Assembly: GCF_026210795.1 (NCBI RefSeq)
Contig: NC_089448.1
Location: 3,534,001-3,598,000 of the forward strand
From: Rhizophagus irregularis
Lineage: Eukaryota > Glomeromycota > Glomeromycetes > Glomerales > Glomeraceae
Reading direction: 5' to 3'
Length of the DNA stretch: 64,000 bases
Part shown: in pieces, positions 1-12,999 of the stretch
Layout: every line of letters starts with the position of its first letter
Numbering within the stretch: the first letter of the stretch is position 1
Position numbers and translations under genes: made by a program
Notes under the pieces: generated by a model
Databases searched by the model: none
Seen by the model: only the letters and a program-made list of their open reading frames with translations
What the model was told of the DNA's origin: nothing

Positions 1-2940
1 GTTTGAAAAGATTATCTTAATAGCGTTGCGTTCTTACAATAAACACAATAAAAAATTTTTTTTCTCTATTGTTCATTTTCAATTGTTTGTGGCTATTGTA
101 ATATATTCTTTCTTTTCTCACCTTCTTTCTTTCATGCCCTCTTTCTTTTCTTTCCTAAATTTCGATCGCAAACAAACTTTTAAATAAAGAGAGCCCCTCA
201 AAAAAATATTACTAATTTAAGAAATAGTCCAAAATTTGATAAACAAACAAAACAAAAAAACGTGTTTCGATATATTCTTATCCTAAAGCGATCAAGATGA
301 CTCACATATATTATGGTTACTGTCTGTCTATGTGATACGCATTCTATACACAAAAACTATATCGATACACTAAGTTATAAAGTGATAATATAAATGAAAT
401 TAATTACAACGAGGTACAAAATATATTTCAGAAAAAAAGAATATTGAGCAATTAATTGAGATTACTAAATGGGGAAATTTTTATTTATAACCGGAAAAAA
501 AAAAACTTGTCGCCCTTCTAAGAAAAAATCACTTTAGGTAAGATAAATATATACGTGATATCTTATCAAATCATTTAAATCATTTACGATAAAAAAATTA
601 TCTATCTGCATCAGATCCGAAAGATTACTAAAATTGTGTAACTTTACCCCTGAATGATCGTTATCTTATCTACCTTACAAGTTATTGCGGTATAGTGGCT
701 AATAAAAAAATTATATATCTATCTCCAATTTTTCTTCTTTTTTTTTTATTTCCTTTTTATATTTTCTGTCATAAAGTAAATCAAATAATTTATAATTCAA
801 ACTAAATTGCGCGTTAAATCCTTTCTTTCTTTTTCAAAAAAAAAAATGTTTTTTTTTATATTTCTTTATTGCATAAAAGAATGACTTTATTTATAAGATA
901 ATAGAGTGATATTACATGTAATAATAATATATAGATATATAGATATAACGACGGTAAGAGATTTATCTAGCTTATCTATGATTTTATATATTAAACTCTT
1001 AAACCAGAACCCTTTATTTGATTAAACTACCATCATTGTAAAAAAAATAAATCGTTATTAATTTGTCTATTACTCATAAGAAAATTTTTTTTAAAAAATA
1101 CTATACAAGTGAAACTACTTTATAATGATTGTAGCTGACAAAAAAAAATCAATATGATTTAATAAAGTTAGAATAAAACCAATCATTAATAGATATTTTA
1201 TAACAATCAAAAAAAAAAAATCTTAATATTTACAACAAGTGACGAAAATATTTTGATAATAAATATAATAATATAAACAATTAATAGCACCGCCACAACA
1301 TTAAATAAAGGCTTTGAAATTATTGAATAAGAATAATTAAAAAAGATAAAATAGGAGAAAAAAAGGAAAAAAAAGAAAATATAATAAGTAAATGAAATTA
1401 TGTTATATATACAACACATAAATGATTACTAATTTAATATATTTAAAGACATAACACTATACTATAAATTGTTTAGTTTCAAAATGTTCAAGTTTTATGT
1501 TTATTTTATAAAAAAAACCATAAAAGCAACGTGTTTATGATCTGATAAAATTTGAATGAAAAAACTACAAAAAAGTCTATGACATAATTTGATCTGTGTT
1601 ACTATAAATATTATCTTCTTGTAAATAGATTATCTTATAGATCATCAAAATCGGATATAACTTACTTTGTTAAATAACCAAATTCAGCTTGTATCACACT
1701 TCTTGAAAGCCATCAAATTAAATATTACTTCATAATAAAAACTACATGAATGAAAAAAAATTAATCGAAGAAGAAAATGCGATAATCCGATAATTTGCAT
1801 TATAATATATTATCAGTATTGCAAACAACTGCATTTGATGAAAGCAAAATTTTGCAAGCGAGTTAAAATGAAACTGATGCAAATTCTTAAAGTAGTAAGG
1901 AACGTCTTCGGATAAACCCGATTTTGTGTATGCTGTATAGTTGTTATATATTGTAGCGTTGTAATGTAATATTTGTATTTGAAACGTCATTCTAAGTTGG
2001 GGTTAAGGGAACCCGAAAAAAATATTTTGCTTTTCTTTTTTTCTTTCTTTCTTTTTTATAAATTAGAAAATAGAAAAGATAAGGTTGTAAAGAAAAAAAC
2101 ATGAACTAGGTAAATGTTACACAAGAAACGTATATCATCATGCGCCACAATTTCGTTAATCGCTAATCATGTTAATCTTAGCCTAAATTATTATTAACTG
2201 TTTCACAAATAAAAATCATTAATATCAAAAGGCTGTTATATAAAATGTTTAAAATATCAAAATTTTAAATTTTAGCATAAAATTTCTGTGTAAAAAAGAA
2301 ACAAAAAGATGTAATAACAATTGTTATTATAACAAAAAATATACAATACCTGCTTATTAATTTTATTTAATCAACTGAGTTTATCAAATTTCTCAAATTA
2401 TGCCCATGAAATCTCTATATAAAACCCTATTAAAATTCAAGAAATAAGTACTTACATGCTTTTCTTTTTTTAATAAAGATATAAAAATATTTTAAAATAC
2501 AATATACTATGTTGCTGTGAAATTTGTAGCAAACAAACCGTAAAAACGCATAGAAAATGTCATGTTGCCAATACTAGCTGACTTTTTGACATTACATACT
2601 AACGCTAACACGTGATTGTAAACGGCAAAAGTTCGCGGAGTGACACATTTAGAGGTGTCTTGTCTTACTAATTGTTATCCAGTCAGTTATCGATAAAATT
2701 ACAACTAATCACTCTTTCACGTCTCTTGAAGGAACGCTTCAAAAAGAATATATATATAAATATAAGAAAATAATTTAAAACTTTTCTTTATTTAATTTAT
2801 CTAATTCACGACGATTAGGTATGTTTCATTCTTACAGTATAGTATATACATTGTACATACAAATTAAGCAAAAATAAAGAAAACAATTTTAAAATCAAAA
2901 ATAAGGATTGTTATATCAAATAAAAGCTATTTTAAATATT
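1..2940. other. A+T-rich non-coding stretch
   Basis: I see no supportable gene here. Open frames are short, low in complexity and rich in Phe/Ile/Tyr/Asn, as expected by chance in A+T-rich DNA. The stretch holds many poly-A and poly-T runs. I found no tRNA with both arms, no long tandem array and no convincing terminal inverted repeats. Confidence 0.6.
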
Positions 2941-3411
2941 TTATTGATTTTGTTGCTGCGGGTAATTATATTGTTGTTCTCGTTGAAACATTGGATTGGA
3001 AGTAGGCTCAACAGTAATTTTTATCTTGAACCCAGAAAATTCGAAGCTAAAGGTTCTAAAAGTTTCAGATTGTGGAGAAGATATAAACTGCTGCGCCAAA
3101 TTGCCGATGCACTGCGCATACGAGAATGAAGCTGAAGCTTCAGTTGTATTAGGGAACATGACCGAATTATTTAGAAAATTTTGTTGTTGATGTTGATATT
3201 GTGTAATATTTATGTTAATTTTTAATCCAGGCGTTTCAAATTCAGTTTGAAAATCGAGCGGTGGAGAAGGAAATTGCGAGTCAAAAGTAGTAAACGTCGT
3301 AGGATAGTTCGTTGTAGCATTAGAATTAATATTTGGTAATGGTTGTAAATTAGGATAACCATTACCAACAAATCCGGAATTGTCGATGTTATTAGGAACG
3401 TTATGGTTCAT
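2941..3411 (-). CDS. Asn/Gln-rich small protein with two PGxKI-type motifs (paralog 1 of 3)
   Basis: This single-exon frame encodes 156 residues. The N-terminal half is rich in Asn, Pro, Thr and Phe and is probably disordered. A short hydrophobic beta-like motif occurs twice: 'FETPGLKININI' near residues 58-69, and 'FEFSGFKIKITVEP' near the C-terminus, followed by a Gln/Asn-rich end. The C-terminal motif recurs in the genes at 7388-7819 and 13000-13437, in the same place and on the same strand. Conservation of motif and frame among three copies argues for real coding. No signal peptide or membrane segment is visible. The ATG is followed by 'NHNVPNNIDNSGF', which resembles the paralog N-termini, supporting the start. 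I do not recognise the family and assign no function. Confidence 0.7.
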   Translation of the reverse strand: MNHNVPNNIDNSGFVGNGYPNLQPLPNINSNATTNYPTTFTTFDSQFPSPPLDFQTEFETPGLKININITQYQHQQQNFLNNSVMFPNTTEASASFSYAQCIGNLAQQFISSPQSETFRTFSFEFSGFKIKITVEPTSNPMFQREQQYNYPQQQNQ

Positions 3412-3601
3412 CTTTTTTTTTTAAACGATACGTTGTTTATATTTATGAATTGGAAATTAATCGATTTTTTTATTTTCAAATCTTCGAAAGAAATTTGATT
3501 ATTTTATATTAAAATTTTTTCCTAAAATTTATTAATTTCTTTATAATTCATTGAAATTCGTTATTTTTTTCTTTAATTCATTGATTTTTTCATTGATTCT
3601 T

Positions 3602-3722
3602 TGATTTTGTCTTTCAATATGCTGTATTAATGTATTACAATAGTATGGATAAATCGAGTATATGATTTTGTCTTTCAATATGCTGTATTTAATATATTAC
3701 AATAGTATGATAAATCGAGTAT
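3602..3722. repeat. Tandem duplication, two ~60-bp units
   Basis: The sequence from 'gattttgtctttcaatatgc' to 'gataaatcgagtata' is present twice head to tail with a few differences. It lies 190-310 bases upstream of the paralog-1 start. Its end ('gataaatcgagta') is also found upstream of the 7.4-kb paralog. Confidence 0.85.
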
Positions 3723-3748
3723 ATATGAATGAAGGCAAGTGTAATGTT

Positions 3749-3769
3749 CTTTGTCAAAATTTCCATTTT
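3749..3769 (-). promoter_or_regulatory. Conserved upstream block of the three-paralog family, copy 1
   Basis: The plus-strand string 'ctttgtcaaaatttccattt' lies about 340 bases upstream of the start of the gene ending at 2941. Near-identical strings lie upstream of the two paralogs (8022-8042 and 13627-13647). It may be a shared regulatory element, or only the best preserved part of a duplicated upstream region. Confidence 0.35.
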
Positions 3770-4424
3770 ATTAGTTATTTGAATTATAAATAAAATAATC
3801 TTCTATATTAAGTAATTTAAGAAACAGTATTAAATCATTTGATATTTTACATAAAAGGTAATTCATTTATATTCGTAATGCACTTCTTTCTTTGAAAGTT
3901 GAAAGCATTTTATTTATTACCATTTTTAAATATTTACAATGAAGAAAAAGATATGAAAGTAAATTGAGAATGAATGAGTTCAATTATTTTATTTCAGTCA
4001 GTATCACGCGATATACTAATTATTTTGTTTTTATGCTTATGAACAAAAATATGAAAGATTATTAAGTAGTACTATCACATGCTGCTTAAAAAACATGCGC
4101 CGAATTCACCAAGACACTAACTTCATATTTTGGGAAATGAATGGTTGCGAAACTTCTCAAATCACATTACCTACATGAACTAACCAATCAAAAAAAATCT
4201 CTATTGCAAGATGAAATTAAAATTTTCATCATAATTACATTACATTGTGGTTACTGGTTTGTTATAATTTGAAGAATAATTTGAGAAATAATTCGAGGAA
4301 TGAATAGAGGTTATTTGATTACGAGATATTATATTAGGGTTAAAGCGAGAAGTAATAGTTGATTGAAGAGTATTTTTTATAAAATCAAATTCTCTTAAAC
4401 TATTTATTATATGATTAAGGCTTA

Positions 4425-4830
4425 CTTGGCTGCCTTGGCGGTAAAGATGGTCATCGGTTTTGCGGTCCTCGTGATCATCCGATGGATCAACAAGACCGAC
4501 GGTCTTTTTTAGGACCGCAGTCTTCAAAAGACCGATCAATATTATTAATACTTATTTATTTTTTTAATCACTTTTTTTAGGTAGTAGGAACGGGACTATA
4601 AAGAAATCTAAAATAAAGAAATTAAAAATATATAAAAAAAAAATAGCCAATAGGTACTACCTTCTTAGTATATAGTATAAGTATATTATTGTTTTTTTGT
4701 TTAATACAAGAAACATTTACTAGAGTAATAATAAAAAAAAATTTATAAGACGGACCGATGGTCGGTCCCCAAAAGCCACAAATAATCAGGACCGTGGTCC
4801 GGTCCCGTAGACCATCTTTACTTGGTGGCG
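4425..4830. repeat. GACCG-rich segment with inverted ends (possible MITE)
   Basis: 'GGTAAAGATGGTC' at about 4440 recurs inverted at about 4808-4820. Both arms contain several GGACCG/CGGTCC blocks, GC-rich against the background. The arms are imperfect and no target-site duplication was found, so the element status is tentative. Confidence 0.35.
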
Positions 4831-4839
4831 TCTTCATCT

Positions 4840-6790
4840 TGAGTACCAAAAATTTTTGATCTTATTCTTGGGGCGTAATTTACCGAGCCGTTGTTGAATA
4901 TCATTAATTAATTTTCCCCAATTAATTGGACTTGATTTTTAATCCATGTATATATTCTTCTTCTTCTTTTCCAAACGACTGCGATTTACTATAATAAAAG
5001 AAGATAATTTAATATTATCGATTAATTGAAAAGAAAATAAGTCGTAAAAAAAGAAATTTACTTACATCTTGGATTGAGTTTATTTTTCCAGCTAAAATTT
5101 ACAAATTAAAAGTAAATATATTTTCAAGAAAATAATAAAGTGGAATTAAATTAACTTCTTATCACGCCTATATATAAAATTTACAAACCAGTTCTCGTGA
5201 TCAATTACTTTGATTAAACATCTTGAAAATCTTTGTTTTCTTAATTTCTATATTTAGTTAATTGAAAGCATTAATAATATTGATTATTCTATAAAAAATT
5301 ATTTAATTTTTCATATAAACTTGTCGTACAAAACTATTATTTTGGGTAGTAATGAATGATCATATATATAAATGGACGGAATTTGGGAAAATCCACAATC
5401 AAACTATAAATAGAGGAGTTAAATGGAAAATCTAAGTAAATAATTAAGGAATATCAAACAACTATGAATAAATTCATTCACTTTTTTACACTTTTTTATT
5501 TTTCCAAATAAATCAAAATTAATCATTTATTGCAACGAGAAAAGGTTGAAAGACAACTAGAATAATTAATCAACAAATGAATACTATCATTCTAATATGA
5601 CTAAATGGAGTGTGCAATATCCTTCCAATTTTAGTATGCATTGAAAGTCTACAAAATATCAATTATTCAATAAAAAAAATAGTAATACTAATACTCTTTC
5701 AAAATAAACTCTTTTAATGAAAGAAATTAGTAATATGAAAGGGACTGTTTTTGGTATAAACACAAGGTTAAGGGGAATAATAAAAATTTTGAAATGCTTT
5801 GTTATTTGTTCATTTTGGGTAATCAATGAATGATCATATAAAGTATTGACGATAACTTTGTAAAAGACTAATTTAGGTAAACTAGTGAAAACGTCTAACA
5901 AAAGTTCATGTTCAAGGTAACCCGGTACCAAAATTGGCGATCATATCAGTATTACGTTCTATGGGGTACTGATCACAATGTGATTTCGCAAAATTTTTGA
6001 ATCACTTTAAGGTAGCACAAGGGTCGACGTCATTTTAGAGAGGATATAGTATTAGCCATCTTTTTTTTTGTAAATATTTTGGTTTTTTGTTTGGGGATTA
6101 GATTATTGGTTTTTTTCAGGGTAGTCTAGCTTGGCTTTAAACTGGAATTTTTTGTTAGGGTGTCTACTAGAACAGATTAGAGAACGACGTCAGGTCTGAC
6201 GATAGGTCGGGACCTTTTTTTCCGGGCTCCATCCAGACATATTTGGGTTTCAGGGATTATCCTTTTTTCATTTTTTTTTGATGTATTTAGATGGCGTCTG
6301 GTGTCCGTAGTATTAGATTTTTTATTAGTTTATTAGTTATTTAGATTAGATAGGGTTAGTTATAGCGTCATTAATGGTCTCTCGTTAATGGTTCTAGGTA
6401 TTTTGATTTAATTATGTATCATTTTGGTTTAAATAATTAATAAAATGCATTACTAACTTTTTTAAAAAAAAGAAAGAAAGAAATATGAGTACTGATCATA
6501 TAATTAAATTTCCAACCAATTAAATTAAATATTATGCCAGTCACGTTACTTTCGAAAATTTTGCAATTTGATGATTTATCGTGTCCCCAACTATACTGTA
6601 CATAAATGTAAAAATTATCAACTCGCTATAATTAATTAACTAAATACTGTTACCTGATGTTTAAAAGATCCTTTGGAGCCATACTCCTCGTCGACTCACC
6701 GAGCAACTGCATAATTTTCCCGGAGGGTGAACTTCAGTATTATTGAAATAAATCAATCCATTTCATATACAATTGGTCCAAATAGAGGAT
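4840..6790. other. Intergenic repeats, no gene
   Basis: I see no supportable gene. Segments near 5690-5935 ('ggtaatcaatgaatgatcat' and flanks) are relatives of the repeat seen at 9.4 and 9.7 kb. The section 6060-6480 differs in composition and is listed separately. Confidence 0.5.
6060..6480 (+). mobile_element. Possible 3' end of a retroelement
   Basis: This ~420-base section is richer in G and T than its surroundings ('gtctgacgataggtcgggac', 'ggcgtctggtgtccgtag'). It runs into an A-rich tail 'ttttttaaaaaaaagaaagaaagaaa'. An unusual GC-richer body ending in an A-rich tract resembles a 5'-truncated non-LTR retrotransposon. No reverse transcriptase frame is present and no target-site duplication was identified, so this is inference from composition only. 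Confidence 0.25.
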
Positions 6791-7387
6791 GAATGATTTT
6801 TATTATATTACTAAAATTAGAAAGGTGATTTAAGCCATTTCCTAACGTTTTAATCATCATTATATTTTTCCATTTGAATTAATAAATTATGATTAACGTA
6901 CATAAAATAATAAATATTTAGTAATTGTTTGATATTAATTAATTGTTTTATTGATCTACTGCATTGTGTATTGGTCCAATAGTTTACGATATATTATTAT
7001 GGTCATGTGTCGTTCATATGATCTTTATTGGTCGACGCTTGATGATGACGTCTGTCGTTGTCCAAAATTCCTTAGCGCCACTTCGGACTTAATACCAGGT
7101 CCCGTTTCTCTAGTCGTCACAATTAGATGTATTATTAAACTGCGAAAATTTTTCGCTAAACTTGAATTTTTTAATTTCTGGACAAATTTCACATAAAATA
7201 TGACTAAATAGGATTAAATTTATCTTTATTCTAATTGTAATTACTACAAGTGGGTATGTTTTATTCTAAATATTGTACATATTATAAATTTGAGTTTATA
7301 TACTACAAAGATAGAAAAAAAACAAAATTTAAAGTTAAAACTATTTATTAGTTTAATTATAAATTCGAAATGTTTATTAATACTGTA

Positions 7388-7819
7388 TTAAAATGGATTA
7401 TTATTAGTCAAATGTTGTTGATTAGAAATAGGCAAAATAGGTTCAATGATGATTTTAATTTTAAACCCAGGAATGGAAAATTCCCTTTGAGTGACAAACG
7501 GAAGAGAGGTATTTCCAAATGAATTTCCGGATGTATTTCCTATATAATTTGGTGAAATCTGTTGGCCAAAATGACCAACGTTCTGCGGAGGTGCATATGA
7601 CGTAGGGTAGAATTGTGAATTGTTCTTATTAGAAAACATGTTCATATTTGCGTGTTGTAATGAAAAAGTATTGTTGTACATCATAAAATCATTGTTGTAA
7701 TTAGGAATAGTATTTACGTTAGTATTTTGAATATTTTGAATATTTTGCATATTTTGCGCAGTTGGCGGTTGTAAATTATAATAACCATTATTGATGTTAT
7801 CAAAATTATTAGGATCCAT
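7388..7819 (-). CDS. Asn/Gln-rich small protein (paralog 2 of 3)
   Basis: This single-exon frame encodes 143 residues, starting 'MDPNNFDNINNGYYNLQPP'. It has short Gln-Asn-Ile repeats near residues 23-34 and a Met/Asn-rich middle. The C-terminal motif 'REFSIPGFKIKIIIEP' is followed by an Asn-rich end. It is nearly collinear with the 145-residue protein at 13000-13437, differing by substitutions and small in-frame indels, so the frame has been kept open since duplication. Similarity to the 2941-3411 protein is mostly confined to the C-terminal motif and the N-terminal 'NNIDN/NFDNINNG' start. No signal peptide, membrane helix or catalytic motif is visible. Function unknown. Confidence 0.72.
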   Translation of the reverse strand: MDPNNFDNINNGYYNLQPPTAQNMQNIQNIQNTNVNTIPNYNNDFMMYNNTFSLQHANMNMFSNKNNSQFYPTSYAPPQNVGHFGQQISPNYIGNTSGNSFGNTSLPFVTQREFSIPGFKIKIIIEPILPISNQQHLTNNNPF

Positions 7820-8021
7820 TTTTGAACGAAGTGATGAATTTGTAAATTTTATGTTTAAAAACCAAAACTACTTTACAATTTTATTTTAGTTTGTAAATTT
7901 GATTTCAGTTTATTTTTTAAAACTTCGAAATATTAGCACTTATTTATAAAAAATTATCCTAGTTTTACTATAAAGATAAATCGAGTATTAAATGAATGAA
8001 CCTATACATGATGGCTTGCAC

Positions 8022-8042
8022 CTTTGTCAAAATTACCATTTT
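8022..8042 (-). promoter_or_regulatory. Conserved upstream block, copy 2
   Basis: 'ctttgtcaaaattaccattt' lies about 200 bases upstream of the 7819 start. It matches the blocks upstream of the other two paralogs. A 'gataaatcgagtattaaatgaatga' string precedes it, as at the first paralog. Confidence 0.35.
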
Positions 8043-8520
8043 TGAAAAAGAAATAAAATTGTTTGATATTTACTATAAAGGGCAATTAATCAATCATTTC
8101 AGTATTATTTTAAAGTATTTTTATTGTCATTTTCAATTATGTACAATGAAAAAAAAAATGAAAGCAATATAGAAATTGGGGAGAATTATTTTTTATGTTG
8201 TGTGTTTGTCTTGTTCGCTCTTCAAAATAAATAAAAGTCTTCATCAAGAAGCATGTATGAAACAACATAAATTATTACATTAATAGTGTATACATGTATA
8301 TATATATTATACATAATCTAAGGATTCTACCAACAAAATTCGAGTCTTATCATAGTAACATCCTTTCTAACGATTGACTGACAATATTTACTTACATTCT
8401 GGATTCAATTCGTTTCGTTGTAAATAGAAACATTCGAAACGTTAAAAATATTTCAATAAAAAAATTAAAAAATCGGAACTTAACAAACGTAAAGATGTCT
8501 AATTTGTCTCATTTGAACTT

Positions 8521-8767
8521 TATTTTTTTTAAAGAAGAAAAAATATTTTTTTTTTATTTTTTTTCTGAGAAAATCATGAGGATATTTATAACTTCTTTGT
8601 CAGTTAAGATGTGATAGGTGTGATTATATAAAAGTTGATTTTGAATATTTTTTTTAAAGAAGAAAAAATATTTTTTTTTTATTTTTTTTTTGAGAAAATC
8701 ATGAGGATATTTATAACTTTTTTGTCAAGGATGTGATAGGTGTGATTATATAAAAGTTGATTTTGAA
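8521..8767. repeat. Tandem duplication, two ~123-bp units
   Basis: Two head-to-tail units each begin with 'ttttttttaaagaagaaaaa' and end with 'gattatataaaagttgattt'. They differ by a few substitutions and small indels, so the duplication is recent. No coding potential. Confidence 0.85.
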
Positions 8768-8805
8768 AAGACTAAAAAAGGAAAAAGGTAAATTAAAATA
8801 TGCAT

Positions 8806-9368
8806 GGCGGACATGCTCATATCACCGATCATTTGCCGATCACTAATTCTGGATTTTAAAAACTATTGCAAAATCACAAATAATGTGACAAAAAAATAAT
8901 GGAAATCTAAGTAAAAACACCAAATTATCATATGACTTTAATAATGTAATTATTAGCACAATTTTTAATAACATTATAAATATATTATTCGTATATGATA
9001 ATTCACTAATTATTGCCGATCATCAGACAAAAATTGAAGTGCGAAGATGAATATGCGAGTGCGAAACTTAAGAATGTGCACAAATATTCTTTATGTTATA
9101 TAAAATTAATAGTAAAAATAAAACAGTGATCCGGTCCATAATACAGGTTTTTTATTAGTAACATATTTAGTGAATAATTTCGTAAAATGAATAAATATAT
9201 ACCAAATAATAATAAAAGCTAAAAAGTTTCTAATGAAATTTAATATTTTAACTAAATTTATATATTATTATGTAAATTTTTTTAGCAACGGTATTTATAT
9301 TATGTGATATAATGAATAAATGATCGGCAAATGATCATCAGTATTGTGATAAAACAGGGATGTCCGCT
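8806..9368. mobile_element. Candidate MITE with long imperfect terminal inverted repeats
   Basis: The left end has 'GGCGGACATG' and then 'GATCATTTGCCGATCA'. The right end has the inverse complement of both, 'TGATCGGCAAATGATCA' and 'GATGTCCGCT'. The ~560-base interior has no open frame. The right arm has extra bases between the two blocks. No clear target-site duplication. Confidence 0.45.
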
Positions 9369-9398
9369 ATACTGAGTTTACTATATAATTTACACCTC

Positions 9399-9930
9399 GG
9401 CTTTCCAAAATTGGAGTTATAGACAGGCAATATATAGAAATGAAGGGTAACAGTGAAAACGCCTTCATTTAAAAATTTTTTTGTGGTAATCAATGAATGA
9501 TCATAAAAATCAATACAATTTTGGAAAGTACACAAAGGTAACTTTGAAAAAGACTAAAAAAGGTAAATAAAAAATGATGAAAATAAACCAACTAGAATAA
9601 CGCTAAACAGTATGAGATTTTCTTTTTGTGTCACAACACACTATAATTTTATTATATGTTTATATATGGAGTTGACTATATAATAATCACACCTATCTAT
9701 TATCATCGATTTTTGGCTTTCCAAAATTGGAGTTATAGACAGGTCTGGATGTTCTCTTTCAAAATGAACCCTTTTGGTAATGAAATGAAAAGAAATAGTG
9801 AAAAACGCCTTCATTTAAAAATCTTTTTGAGGTAATCAATGAATGATCATACAAATCAATACAATTTTGGAAAGTACACAAAGTAATTTTGAATAAAACT
9901 AAAAAAAGGGAATAAAGATGAAAAAAAAAT
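9399..9930. repeat. Direct repeat pair (two ~200-bp copies)
   Basis: 'ggctttccaaaattggagtt' starts copies at about 9399 and 9715. Each continues through 'ggtaatcaatgaatgatcat' and 'aatacaattttggaaagtac'. A diverged relative lies near 5690-5935. The open frames in these copies on the minus strand are short and not consistently maintained. Confidence 0.7.
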
Positions 9931-11196
9931 TTGAATGGTAAAATCAAACAACGTTAAACAATATGATTTATAAAAGATTTTTTTTTCTTTTTTTCTCGAT
10001 GAAACTATCAAATTTAGAAAATTGACAAACGGTCCAAAAATACTAACTTCTTCTGGAAATTTATCCTAGGAGTTATAAATAGAATTAATACCGTTTCTGC
10101 ATATAGTTATGTAGACTACAAATTACATACGATTCATGATAATCCGGTGTCACAAGAACTCGTCCCACACAGGTTTGATTTTCGATACATGTAAATATTA
10201 AAATTTAAAGTCGTTACTGGTTTTAATTTTTTTTACATTTTATAGGGAATCGTGCCATTTATTGGTCAACTTCTTCTAAAGTAATCAATTACTAATTACA
10301 CATTTAAAATTTTTTTTTTATTCCAATATTTTTTAAAGTTAAAATTTTTCACCATAGATGTACGAATAACAAAATAAGATTTTATTGATTGAGATATATC
10401 GACACACCTGATTTGTAAGAAGCAGATTTGTAGCGTAATTTAGTCCATCAAAACAAGAAAATAATTTTTTGTCTCAATTCCTTTATTAAAAAATATACTT
10501 TGATCAAGCCAATCATGCTATTTTCATGCTCAATCATTGAATAAAAAAAGTTTCAGTAACAATTACATAGATGCTACATGACAGAATCAAAAGTAATACA
10601 AATATAAATCTGTAAAATAAGTCACCATAAAGATAACTTCACTCTGGTGGAAAGAAAAAAAGCGCGAATTGAGAATTCATGAGTGATCTTCAATCACGTG
10701 ATATTCACCCAATCAAATACATAACATGTGATCGATTAAAGCGTGATCTTGAGTCTTGGAAAAATAATATTAGTTTGGTAGAAATTTGAACTTTTTTCCT
10801 TTAACTTCCCACTTTTAATATTTACTATTTACTTATTATTGATGGACAAGCCAAAGTTAAGAAAATCTGAAGGAAATTCAAATAATTCTAAAAATGGGAA
10901 ATTTAACTAATTATTTTAGTGAAAAGTTAGCTTGACATACTAATTATGTTCTGATAAAAATTACTTTGGATGAAGTTAAAGAGAAGATTTTGCAAACTTT
11001 AGAAAAAAAAAATAAATAATCAGTATTAAAATTTATTCGAATTTATGCAAAAATTAAACCATATAATACTCAAAAGAGAATTATTAACCTTACTTTTCTT
11101 TTTTTTTCTCATATTTGTGGATTAAACCATTTTATGCCATCGTAAGATTGGTTACTCGCTGCAACCAACAGTCGTTATCGGCAGGTGTCAAATTTA
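9931..11196. other. Intergenic, nothing recognised
   Basis: A+T-rich sequence with no supportable frame, RNA gene or clear repeat structure. Confidence 0.5.
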
Positions 11197-12110
11197 AACT
11201 AAAATTTAATCAAATAAAATGAACGTTTACATTAGGATGGTAAATGAAGAGGAGAGTCCGATACATGCATTTTATTTACATCATATGTCAATGCTAAATA
11301 ATCCATCATGTACAATATTTCGGTAGGTATAAATACAATAAACACATTAAATGATAAATATTTCATTTTCAAGTTTATTACTAAAAAAAAATAAAAAAAA
11401 TTTATTTCAATAAACTAATTTTAAGTTGCGCAAAAATTATACATTATTGAACTCAATTTATCACGATATTTCGCTGAAAGCCATTTCGTCGAAAAATAAT
11501 CTCTGGCCTGAACTATTTATTCATAATATGTTGGCCCTATTTTTCGGCGTAATGTCCTTTTGCAAAATGGTCCGTACCCAAACAAAATATATATATATAT
11601 TTTTTATATTAATCAATAAATTAAAGGATAAAAACTAAACTCAGACCATTAAGTTAAAATAAACCATTTGATCAGCTGATGTATTTAATCAGCTGATAAA
11701 AAATTATGATATGATGAGCTACAAATATTTAAATTTTAAAATTTAAACTTGCGAAACTTTGCAAGCTAATAGTTATAATTAATTGGCAAGTTACATACAG
11801 TATATCCAAAAATTATTATGAAGTATTACTTAATGAAATGAGAATTTTTATTAATATCTTTTTTTTTCAATGTTTGTATATTACTTTGGGAACCAATAAT
11901 TAAATTACTGTAATTTTATAATGAAATGTAAGAAGTAAAGTAGTAAACCAAGATGTTCATAACAAGTAAAAATTATAATAATTTATTAGAATGATATTAA
12001 TTTTTTTTAAGAAAATTCATTTGATGGTTAATGATTTGTAAATTTATTATTTTTTTTTTCGCTTGATTTCGGGTCGCGTGATCTTAATAAATTTATCGAT
12101 AAAATTTTCT
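11197..12110. repeat. Segmental duplication, shorter copy of 15702-17880
   Basis: From 'actaaaatttaatcaaataa' onward, this segment matches 15702-17880 in the same orientation, ending near 'gatcttaataaatt'. The longer copy carries an LTR-like insertion at 16863-17620 and other extra sequence. This copy preserves the uninterrupted site ('ttcataacaagtaaaaatta' near 11957), which defines the insertion boundaries. Confidence 0.75.
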
Positions 12111-12377
12111 CATAAACCTTATCAGTTATATTGAGATAATAGTTTGACTAGAATAACCGCACTTCTAAAATAAAATAAAATAAAATCATTTATATTGAGC
12201 AGAAGGCGGCCAACAAACGCAGGAAAAACCACCGCAGCAGACAATACTTGAAAGTTACCCGTCTGAAAAATGAAAGACAGGAAAATCGAACAAGAAAACC
12301 GAGAACGGAAAAAAGACCCTGCTGTTATGGCAGAAAAAAAGAAAATATATCTTGAACGACGCGCTAGCCGGTTCAAT
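12111..12377. other. Short GC-richer segment of unknown origin
   Basis: Between two duplicated blocks lies a ~180-base stretch (about 12195-12375) with higher G+C. Its minus-strand frame is open for 84 codons and its plus-strand translation is rich in Lys/Arg/Gln. It has no homologous copy here and no recognised motif. I do not call a gene. Confidence 0.3.
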
Positions 12378-12999
12378 ATATATTACTAAAATTAGAAAAG
12401 TGGTTTAAGCCATTTTCTAACGTTTTAATCATCATTATAATCATTTTTCCATTTGATAATAATGAATTAATAAATTATGATTAACGTAAATAAAATCAAG
12501 GATACCTGTTCTAAGTTTTACTAGTGTATCTAATTCGTCATCGAGAGTTTTAACTTTGTGAAAATAATATTTAGTAATTGTTTGATATTAATTAATTGAT
12601 TTATTGATCTGCTGCACGTGTATTGGTCCAATAGTTTACAGATCTTTATTGGTCGACGCTTGATGATAACGTCCAAAATTCCTTAGCGCCACTTCGGACA
12701 TAATACCAGGTTCCGTTTCTCTAGTCGTCACAATTAGATGTATTATTAAACCTGCGAAAATTTTTCGCTAAACTTGAATTTTTCAATTTCTGGATAAATT
12801 TCGCTTACATAAAATATGACTAAATAGGATTAAATTTATCTTTATTCAAATCGTAAGTAATTACAACAATTATGTATGTTTTATTCTAAATATAGTACAT
12901 ATTATAAATTTGAGATTATATACAAAGATAGAAAAAACAAAATTTAAAGTTAAAACTATTTATAATAATTAGTTTAATTATAAATTCAAAATGTTTATA

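Larger units (their letters stand above)
6797..8175. repeat. Segmental duplication, copy 1 (carries paralog 2)
   Basis: The interval from 'actaaaattagaaaggtgat' through the gene at 7388-7819 and about 350 bases upstream of it matches 12378-13870 in the same orientation. The match includes non-coding sequence on both sides of the gene. Indels and substitutions are scattered. The paralogs at 7.4 and 13.0 kb therefore arose by duplication of a ~1.4-kb block. Confidence 0.8.

Noticed and set aside
685-720. A-box-like 'gcggtatagtggcta'
   Set aside because: No B box or cloverleaf downstream, so not called as a tRNA.
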